Below are positions 58,813 through 64,000 of a DNA stretch of 64,000 nt, piece by piece (position 1 is the stretch's first letter; each line of letters begins with the position of its first letter). Source of the stretch: Actinoplanes octamycinicus (lineage in GTDB: Bacteria; Actinomycetota; Actinomycetes; Mycobacteriales; Micromonosporaceae); contig NZ_JACHNB010000001.1 of assembly GCF_014205225.1 (NCBI RefSeq), forward strand, positions 8,413,501-8,477,500, read 5' to 3'. The position numbers were made by a program, and so were the translations under genes. Below the pieces are notes generated by a model. That model made no database searches. It saw nothing but the letters and a program-made list of their open reading frames with translations, and was not told the DNA's origin.

Positions 58813-60165
58813 TTAGCGGAATGCTGGGAACGGGCCGATGCCGCAGGCGGTCAGGCCATGGCGGAGCAGGATCTGGTGGCTGCGGGCTACGGCCTGGTGG
58901 CTGCCTACGGCGATCGGGTAGCTGCCGGTCCGGCCGGCGTAGAGGGTCAGCATGACGGCGTGGGGCAGGGTGACGCCGGGGAGAGCGGACCAGACGGCGG
59001 TCACCGCGGAGTCGAGCGACTGGGAACGGTCGGCGCCGAGGTAGATCGCGGCTTCCCGGGAGCGGTCGAGGTGGTGCGGGGCTGGAGCCGGTGGGTCCTC
59101 GGACTGCAGCGCCGGCCATAGCGAGTCGACCAGCGCGGGCAGGTCGTGGTCCTGGCGGAAGTCGCGGCCGCGTGGCCGGGGCGCGGTCAGGACGGGCGCG
59201 GTCGAGGCGGGCGCGGTCGAGGCGGGCGCGGTCGGGACAGGCGCGGTCGGGACAGGCGCGGTCGGGACAGGCGCGGTCGGGACAGGCGCGGTCGGGACAG
59301 GCGCGGTCGGGACAGGCGCGGTCGGGACAGGCGCGGTCGGGACAGGCGCGGTCGGGACAGGCGCGGTCGGGACAGGCGCGGTCAGGGCCGGATCAGACGG
59401 GGTGGGCGCGGTCAGGGCCGGATCAGACGGGACTGGATCCGACAAGAGTGAATCTGACGAAGCCGGATCCGACAGGGCGAAAGGGGCTGCGCATTGCGGG
59501 CAGCGGCCGAGGAGATGGTTTGCCTGGCGGCCCAGTTCGGCGGGATGTTCGGCGGTGTGGAGCAGGTTGGCGAACGGGCCGTTGGCGTAGCGGGAGCGGA
59601 TGGTGCGTTTGACTCGGCGGGCGGCTTCGAAGGCGTCCGGGCCTTCCAACAGCAGGACCTCGGAAGGGCCGGAGCACAGGTAGCGGTCGAGGAAGGCGTG
59701 CATCAGCACGTGGCCGTCCTCGGTGTATTCCGACCAGAGGAAACGCACGTCGGCGGGGGTCAACGTGACCGGATGCCGGCAGACGACGGTCAACCCCTCG
59801 GCGGCCACCGCGGCCTCCACCGCGACACGACGGTCCGCGACCGCCGAAGAGTCGCCAGCCGAGGAGGGCTGGCCCGGGAGCGGCCCCGAGGAGGAGCGGA
59901 ACGCAGGCGGATCCGAGGAACGGGCCGAGCGCGGGCCCACGAAGGAGCAGACCGCAGGCGCATCCAAGGAACCGCCCGGAAGCGCCCCCGAGCAGCAGCA
60001 GACCGCAGGCGCATCCGCGGAACGGCCCGGAAGCGGCCCCGAGCAGGAGCAGACCGCAGGCGGATCCGCGGAACGGCCCGAGCGCGGGCCCGAGGTGGAC
60101 TGGGCCGGCGGCAGGCAGTCCGGTTTGAGGAGGATGAACGCGCGGGACAAGTTCAGCGGCCTCAT
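58813..60165 (-). CDS. NDK-like protein interrupted by two tandem-repeat blocks
   Basis: A 450-aa protein. Its N-terminus SRAFILLKPDCLPPA matches the first strand of nucleoside diphosphate kinases. Residues ~22-105 are then a 17-aa repeat (PAVCSCSGPLPGRSADA type, 51-bp unit), after which the NDK fold resumes: AAEGLTVVCRHPVTLTPADV, SGPSEVLLLEGPDAFEAARR, and FANLLHTAEHPAEL with the catalytic-type histidine. A CPQC pair follows, then a second repeat with ten PVPTA pentapeptides, and a C-terminal domain of ~110 residues (AAIYLGADRSQSLDSAVTAV) of unknown type. Whether it is still a kinase is uncertain. It overlaps the P-loop kinase gene by four bases (ATGA). Confidence 0.78.
   Translation of the reverse strand: MRPLNLSRAFILLKPDCLPPAQSTSGPRSGRSADPPAVCSCSGPLPGRSADAPAVCCCSGALPGGSLDAPAVCSFVGPRSARSSDPPAFRSSSGPLPGQPSSAGDSSAVADRRVAVEAAVAAEGLTVVCRHPVTLTPADVRFLWSEYTEDGHVLMHAFLDRYLCSGPSEVLLLEGPDAFEAARRVKRTIRSRYANGPFANLLHTAEHPAELGRQANHLLGRCPQCAAPFALSDPASSDSLLSDPVPSDPALTAPTPSDPALTAPVPTAPVPTAPVPTAPVPTAPVPTAPVPTAPVPTAPVPTAPVPTAPVPTAPASTAPASTAPVLTAPRPRGRDFRQDHDLPALVDSLWPALQSEDPPAPAPHHLDRSREAAIYLGADRSQSLDSAVTAVWSALPGVTLPHAVMLTLYAGRTGSYPIAVGSHQAVARSHQILLRHGLTACGIGPFPAFR
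59231..59380 (-). repeat. 15-bp tandem repeat, ten perfect copies
   Basis: Ten exact copies of GTCGGGACAGGCGCG (top strand), flanked by variants, encoding ten PVPTA pentapeptides in the NDK-like protein. Perfect identity indicates recent expansion. Confidence 0.95.
59896..60085 (-). repeat. 51-bp in-frame tandem repeat
   Basis: About four copies of a 51-bp unit (GCAGACCGCAGG recurs at 59947, 59998 and 60049), encoding 17-residue repeats within the NDK-like fold of the same gene. Confidence 0.88.
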
Positions 60166-60851
60166 TCCGACGGTGCCGGGGCTGCCATCCTACGTTCGGC
60201 AGCGGCGGTCACCCGGGCGCTGCCACACCGCTCCGCGACGACCAGCTCGCTCGCCCGGTCGTAGGTGAGCTCCGGGGTCCCGGCGACGATCACGTCAGCC
60301 CGCTCCCAGGGCCGCTGGCCGGAGAGGAACGGGATCTCCTCGGCCATCCACTCGTGCCAGAAGTCGATGGTGGCCTGGTCACCGCCGTCCCGCTCGATGC
60401 CCCGGCGCTCCGCCTCGGCGAAGTCCGACTGCACCCACACCAGCGCGTCCAGGTAGCCGGCCAGCTCGCGGCGGCCGGCGCCGACACCCTCCACGACGAC
60501 CAGGTCGAGCCCGGCCGGGATCTCGATCGCACCGGGCCGCCCCTTCGCGATCCAGCCCGGCGGCCGGTAGCGAACCGGCTCGCCGCGCCGCAGCGGCGCC
60601 AGGATGCCGTCGATCAGCAAGTCGGCCCAGTCGAAGAACGAGTGGTGCCACGCGACGTCGTCGGTGTGCACCACGGCGGAGCGTTCGACGGCCGCGGTCA
60701 GCACCCCGGCCACCGTGGTCTTGCCGCCGGCGCCGCGCCCGTCCACCGCCACGATCCGCGGCAGCGGCCCGAGCCGGCGCAGCACCTCGGTCACCGCGAC
60801 CACCTGCCACGGTCCGGCCGCCGGCTCCCCCGGCCCCAGCTTCATCGGCAT
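60162..60851 (-). CDS. P-loop kinase (uridine kinase-like)
   Basis: A 229-aa cytoplasmic P-loop protein. Walker A is GRGAGGKT at residues 38-45 (IVAVDGRGAGGKTTVAGVLT). VVHTDDVAWHHSFFDWADLL resembles the substrate region of uridine and related small-molecule kinases, and LDLVVVEGVGAGRREL is a Walker B-like strand. Substrate unknown. The ATG at 60851 has GATAAT six bases upstream (leaderless), which is why the longer frame to 60887 is rejected. The gene overlaps the NDK-like gene by four bases; a kinase followed by an NDK-like protein hints at nucleotide metabolism, which is inference. Confidence 0.87.
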   Translation of the reverse strand: MPMKLGPGEPAAGPWQVVAVTEVLRRLGPLPRIVAVDGRGAGGKTTVAGVLTAAVERSAVVHTDDVAWHHSFFDWADLLIDGILAPLRRGEPVRYRPPGWIAKGRPGAIEIPAGLDLVVVEGVGAGRRELAGYLDALVWVQSDFAEAERRGIERDGGDQATIDFWHEWMAEEIPFLSGQRPWERADVIVAGTPELTYDRASELVVAERCGSARVTAAAERRMAAPAPSE

Positions 60852-60857
60852 CCCGCC

Positions 60858-60886
60858 ATTATCCGATCCACGGCGCGATCCGCTCA
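60858..60886 (-). promoter_or_regulatory. Promoter of the P-loop kinase operon
   Basis: GATAAT (60863-60858) lies six bases before ATG 60851 on the minus strand, with TGAGCG (60886-60881) 17 bp further upstream as a weak -35. The transcript would be leaderless. Confidence 0.55.
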
Positions 60887-60950
60887 CCGGCGCGGTGGCC
60901 GGACCGCCACTCGTGCCGGTTCCCGCCGGCGTGCGGGGCGCCGATCGGGC

Positions 60951-61072
60951 CCGGCTCCAGCTCGGGGCGGGACGGTCACGACGCGAACTCGTGGCTAAGC
61001 AGGGCGCCGAACCGGGCCAGCTCCAGCTCGGGGCGCGACCGTCACGACGCGAACTCGTGGCTGAGCAGGGCG
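60951..61072. repeat. 66-bp duplication of the GNAT gene end
   Basis: CTCGGGGCG through GTGGCTAAGCAGGGCG (60961-61006) recurs 66 bp later (61027-61072) with few changes. The second copy contains the GNAT C-terminal codons and stop at 61042; the first lies beyond the stop. Confidence 0.8.
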
Positions 61073-61554
61073 TACAGATCGGAGTCGCGCCAGCCGTCGC
61101 GGATCAGGATGGTCTCCCGCATCCGGCCCTCGAACCGCATGCCGAGCCGGGAAAGGACCCGAGCCGACGCCTCGTTGCGCGGATCGCAGGTGGCGAAGAC
61201 CCGGTGCCGCCGATGCTCACCGAACGCCATGGCCAGCATGCCCCGCCCCGCCGCGGTCGCCAGGCCCCGCCCCCAGAACCGCGGATGCAGCAAATAACCG
61301 ATCTCGGCCTGGTGCGGTCCGCGCAGCTTCAGCTCGGCGGTCCCGGCCAGCTCGCCGCCGGCCACGACGGCGAAGACGAACCGGCTCTGCGGCGACCGCC
61401 CCCAGGTGCCGGCCGCCTCCCGGACGAACACCTCGGTCTGCGCCGCGGTGTTCGGACCCCACGCCTGATAGCGGCACACCTCGGGCAGCCGGGCGAACTC
61501 GTGCACGGCGGGCCAGTCCGCGACGGTGATCGGGCGCAGCTCGACGGCGGTCAT
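61042..61554 (-). CDS. GNAT-family N-acetyltransferase (RimJ/RimL-like)
   Basis: A 170-aa acetyltransferase with the GNAT fold. VELRPITVADWPAVHEFARL at the N-terminus, AEIGYLLHPRFWGRGLATAA with the acetyl-CoA-binding R/Q-x-x-G-x-G/A pattern, and NEASARVLSRLGMRFEGRMR are typical of the RimJ/RimL branch. The acceptor is unknown. The ATG overlaps the stop of the membrane-protein gene by four bases. The last codons are duplicated after its stop as part of a 66-bp repeat. Confidence 0.9.
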   Translation of the reverse strand: MTAVELRPITVADWPAVHEFARLPEVCRYQAWGPNTAAQTEVFVREAAGTWGRSPQSRFVFAVVAGGELAGTAELKLRGPHQAEIGYLLHPRFWGRGLATAAGRGMLAMAFGEHRRHRVFATCDPRNEASARVLSRLGMRFEGRMRETILIRDGWRDSDLYALLSHEFAS

Positions 61555-61937
61555 CGCTCCGGCCGCCCGGGCTGCCGGGTGAGCGGGGCGCGACGGCGGC
61601 GGACCATCAGCGGCACGCCGATCAGGCCGACCACCACCGCCAGCACCGCGGCGCCCCACCAGGGCAGCACCGGAATCAGCAGCAGGGCGACGAAGACCGC
61701 CGGCACGATGACCGCCGAGTCCAGCACCGGATGCCGGACCGACCAGCGACGCACGCTGTCCGGACGCAACACGCCGATCGCGAAGACCGTCCCGAAGAAC
61801 ACGAAGGCGAACAGACCCAGCGCCAGGCCACGCCGGTCGGCCATCGTCCGGGCCATCATCGCGGCCAGCAGCACCATCCCACCGGCGGCGAGGAACCTGA
61901 CGGGACGTCCGCTCAGCATCGGCATGGCAACGATCAT
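61551..61937 (-). CDS. Small membrane protein
   Basis: A 128-aa protein with about four hydrophobic segments (VRFLAAGGMVLLAAMMA, ALGLFAFVFFGTVFAIGVL, AVIVPAVFVALLLIPVLPWW, AAVLAVVVGLIGVPLMV) and a basic C-terminal tail. No family is recognised. The ATG at 61937 is used; ATG 61925 is an alternative. It is co-translated with the GNAT gene through an ATGA overlap, and divergent from another membrane protein at 61992. Confidence 0.75.
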   Translation of the reverse strand: MIVAMPMLSGRPVRFLAAGGMVLLAAMMARTMADRRGLALGLFAFVFFGTVFAIGVLRPDSVRRWSVRHPVLDSAVIVPAVFVALLLIPVLPWWGAAVLAVVVGLIGVPLMVRRRRAPLTRQPGRPER

Positions 61938-61991
61938 CGCTGATGCCGGCAACCGCCGCGGCCGGTGGCGCGTCCCATCCGGGTGACGACG

Positions 61992-62768
61992 ATGTGGAGC
62001 AGCCGGGAGCGGCTGCTGTTCCTGCTGGCGGCGCTGGCCGCGACGGCTCCCGCGTGGCCCGGCCTGCAGCCGCGCAGCCCGATCCGGGACGAGATGCTGG
62101 CGCCCGGCGAGGTGGCCGTCCTGGTGCCGGTCGTGCTGCTCTTCCCGATCAGCTGGGCGCTGCTGGCCCGGGAGAAGAGGATCGGGCGGGGCGTCGGGTC
62201 GCTGCTGGTCTGTCTGGTGGCGGGTTGGTCGCTGGGGACGGTCCACTTGGCGACGTACGAGACTCCGCCCACCGTCGACGATCACCTCCACGGATACCTG
62301 ATCGTGGCGGGACTCGCCGTGCTGATCGCGGCGGTGGTGACGCGCTCCGTCGTACCCAAAGCGGGTCTCGGGGTGTGGCTCCTGGGCTGCGCCGCAGCCG
62401 TCGCGGTGCCGGTCGTGAGCGGCCCGCCCACCTCGCCCGAAGCGGACCTGCCGCCCGGGATCACCGCGGCCGAGAGCCGCCTCGACTGCCATCGATCGTG
62501 CACCCGGGTGCAGACCGTGCCGGCCGCCGGCACCGCCCGGGCCCGCGCCCTGACCCGGCAGATCGGCGAGCACCTGGAGCGGGACGGCTGGCGGATGCGC
62601 TGGTACGACTTCACCGCCGAGCCGGATGTCGAGTGCCGCCGCCCGCACCGGCTGACCGATCCCTACTATCTGTGCCTGCAGTTGCGGGCGATCGGCGATC
62701 CGGACGCGAAGGTCGAGGTCCGGCTGTATTACGGCAACCGCCACGACCCGGTCTACAAGGCTTCATAG
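61992..62768 (+). CDS. Membrane protein with soluble C-terminal domain
   Basis: A 258-aa protein. About four hydrophobic segments cover the first ~150 residues (RLLFLLAALAATAPAWPGL, VAVLVPVVLLFPISWALLA, and others), followed by a soluble ~100-residue domain with paired cysteines (LDCHRSCTRVQTVP, then VECRRPHR and YYLCLQL) that probably lies outside the membrane and may form disulfides. The family is unknown. In-frame GTG codons at 61965 and 61983 are alternative starts. It is followed by the response regulator 50 bp later, but that gene has its own promoter. Confidence 0.72.
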   Translation: MWSSRERLLFLLAALAATAPAWPGLQPRSPIRDEMLAPGEVAVLVPVVLLFPISWALLAREKRIGRGVGSLLVCLVAGWSLGTVHLATYETPPTVDDHLHGYLIVAGLAVLIAAVVTRSVVPKAGLGVWLLGCAAAVAVPVVSGPPTSPEADLPPGITAAESRLDCHRSCTRVQTVPAAGTARARALTRQIGEHLERDGWRMRWYDFTAEPDVECRRPHRLTDPYYLCLQLRAIGDPDAKVEVRLYYGNRHDPVYKAS

Positions 62769-62782
62769 GAATCGCACATTTC

Positions 62783-62811
62783 TTGAGGCAGTGGCACCGC
62801 TGCGCCAGAAT
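62783..62811 (+). promoter_or_regulatory. Promoter of the two-component operon
   Basis: TTGAGG (62783-62788) and CAGAAT (62806-62811) are 17 bp apart, and the -10 ends seven bases before GTG 62819, implying a leaderless mRNA. Confidence 0.65.
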
Positions 62812-62818
62812 TCCAGCC

Positions 62819-63514
62819 GTGACCGCCCGCATCCTCGTTGCCGACGACGACCCCAAGCACGCTCAGCTGATCCGGCTCTACCTGGAGCGGGAGGGCCACC
62901 AGGTGCTCACCGTCAGTGATGGCCGGGCGGCCCTGGAGCAGACCCGGGCGAGGCGCCCCGACCTGCTCGTGCTGGACGTGATGATGCCGCTGGTCGACGG
63001 CCTGGACGTGTGCCGGATCCTGCGGGCCGAGGCCGACCCGGCCCTGTCCGGGGTGGCGATCCTGCTGGTCACCGCCCGGTCCGCGGAGAGTGACATGCTG
63101 CTCGGGCTGGACATCGGCGCCGACGACTACCTGAGCAAACCGGTCAGCCCGCGGGAGCTGACCGCCCGGATCCGGGCGTTGCTGCGCCGGGTTCGCGGCG
63201 GGGAGAGCCGCGAGGTGCTGCGGGTCGGTGAGCTGGAGGTGGACGCGCCCCGGTTCGAGGTGCGGGTGGACGGCAGCCCGGTGCGGCTGACCGCGAAGGA
63301 GTTCGCCATCCTGGAGCTGCTCGCCCGGGAGCCGGGCCGGGTGTTCACCCGCGGTCAGATCATCGACAAGACTTTCGGCTTCGAGAACGACGTCTCCGAG
63401 CGCACCGTCGACGCGCACGTGGTCAACCTGCGCCGCAAGATCGAGGCGGACCCGGCCGACCCGCGGTACGTGCAGACCGTCTACGGCCGCGGTTACCGGA
63501 TGGGCGAGCGGTGA
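62819..63514 (+). CDS. OmpR-family response regulator
   Basis: A 231-aa response regulator. The receiver domain (~1-120) has the acidic pair near residues 9-11 (VADDD), the phospho-acceptor D53 in LLVLDVMMPLVDG, and K in YLSKPVSPREL. The winged-helix output domain (~130-229) includes LTAKEFAILELLAREPGRVF and ERTVDAHVVNLRRKI. It is full length. The GTG start is supported by a good promoter, and the stop overlaps the histidine kinase start by four bases (GTGA). Signal and targets are unknown. Confidence 0.95.
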   Translation: MTARILVADDDPKHAQLIRLYLEREGHQVLTVSDGRAALEQTRARRPDLLVLDVMMPLVDGLDVCRILRAEADPALSGVAILLVTARSAESDMLLGLDIGADDYLSKPVSPRELTARIRALLRRVRGGESREVLRVGELEVDAPRFEVRVDGSPVRLTAKEFAILELLAREPGRVFTRGQIIDKTFGFENDVSERTVDAHVVNLRRKIEADPADPRYVQTVYGRGYRMGER

Positions 63515-64000
63515 GCTTCCGGCTGCGGATCTTCCTGCTGGTGCTGATCGTGGCGGGCACCGCGATCGGCGCCACCGCCTGGCTCACCCTCAGCCTCACC
63601 TCGCGCGAGGTGACCCGGCTCAGCGCCGCCCGGGACCGGCACCAGGCGGAGATCGCCGGCGCGGTCCGCCGGTTCGGGCTCACCACCGGGCAGTGGACCG
63701 GCATCGACCGGGTGGTGGCCGAGCTGTCCGAGCGCACCGGACTGCACATCCGGGTGGAGACCGAGAGCGCCACGCTGACCGATTCCGACGTGCTGCGCGA
63801 CCAGGTGGTCGGGCCGGTGCAGCGGCTGTCCACGCCGGTCGACCCGTACCCGGCGCTGGACCCGGATGTGCTGCTGGAGGCGGGCACGATCGCGGCGAGC
63901 GCGCACCTCGGCGACCGGGTGCCGACGGCCCGGCTGGTCCCGGCGCGGCCGGAGCTGCCGGCCGACCTGTTCGCCACCACGCCGGGCCGCAGCGGGCTGC
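63511..64000 (+). CDS. Sensor histidine kinase (5' part, cut by the right edge)
   Basis: The N-terminal ~163 residues of a membrane histidine kinase: a membrane segment at ~5-27 (LRIFLLVLIVAGTAIGATAW), then an extracytoplasmic sensor region with RLSAARDRHQAEIAGAVRRF and RTGLHIRVETES. The kinase domains lie beyond the window. The partner role is clear from the GTGA overlap with the response regulator gene. The stimulus is unknown. Confidence 0.88.
   Translation, partial: MSFRLRIFLLVLIVAGTAIGATAWLTLSLTSREVTRLSAARDRHQAEIAGAVRRFGLTTGQWTGIDRVVAELSERTGLHIRVETESATLTDSDVLRDQVVGPVQRLSTPVDPYPALDPDVLLEAGTIAASAHLGDRVPTARLVPARPELPADLFATTPGRSGL

Overview
The window is a high-GC (roughly 70% or more) actinobacterial chromosome segment. 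GTG starts are frequent, genes often overlap by four bases (ATGA/GTGA), and several promoters look leaderless (a TANNNT box 6-8 nt before the start codon). Protein families such as ECF sigma/anti-sigma pairs, EccC-like ATPases, DUF6493, DUF5682 and a Streptomyces-type IleS suggest Micromonosporaceae, perhaps an Actinoplanes relative. The genus is inferred, not proven. I see no rRNA, tRNA, CRISPR array, phage or insertion sequence.

Layout. 1-2413 (minus): ECF sigma factor, zinc-type anti-sigma factor and an ABC ATPase cut by the left edge. 2517-3463: isochorismatase-like and VOC proteins. 3498-9539: a 2013-residue surface protein with DUF11-type repeats and a sortase-like tail. 9585-13709: a MoxR AAA+ / vWA-metallopeptidase module whose first-transcribed gene is frameshifted, divergent from an EccC-like ATPase fused to a DinB-type domain (13814-16306). 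16390-21462: DUF1203 protein, small HTH protein, SDR/LysR pair, DUF2203 protein, diguanylate cyclase. 21544-28580: a five-gene operon (SWIM-like protein, unknown, vWA, MoxR AAA+, DUF5682), divergent from an HNH-like gene. 29128-33852: FAD monooxygenase, GIDE-like membrane protein, VOC protein, winged-helix regulator with membrane partner, then a decayed stretch with two broken genes. 33898-40269: CBM2 glycoside hydrolase behind a CebR/CelR-type operator, divergent from two secreted proteins (Fn3 and RTX). 40287-45674: arylamine N-acetyltransferase, DUF6282 hydrolase, and an SsuABC/NMT1-type ABC transporter operon containing a methyltransferase. 45760-53880: class IV aminotransferase, GpsA, repeat-bearing unknown, SnoaL-like protein behind a MerR-type promoter, PPOX/MarR pair, IleS. 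53959-64000: truncated hemoglobin, DUF6493 protein preceded by a short look-alike ORF, nitrilase-type hydrolase, NDK-like repeat protein with a P-loop kinase, GNAT enzyme, membrane proteins, and a two-component system cut by the right edge.

Two threads cross the whole window. First, short tandem repeats (15-51 bp, always a multiple of three) sit inside at least six coding sequences, usually between or inside recognisable domains. Second, several gene 3' ends, especially between convergent genes, are filled with imperfect arrays of about 22-25, 39 or 44 bp; in one case the array includes the stop codons of both flanking genes. Together with a gene broken in a G7 tract, a gene with an internal deletion and a truncated duplicate, this suggests a locus shaped by replication slippage and local duplication.
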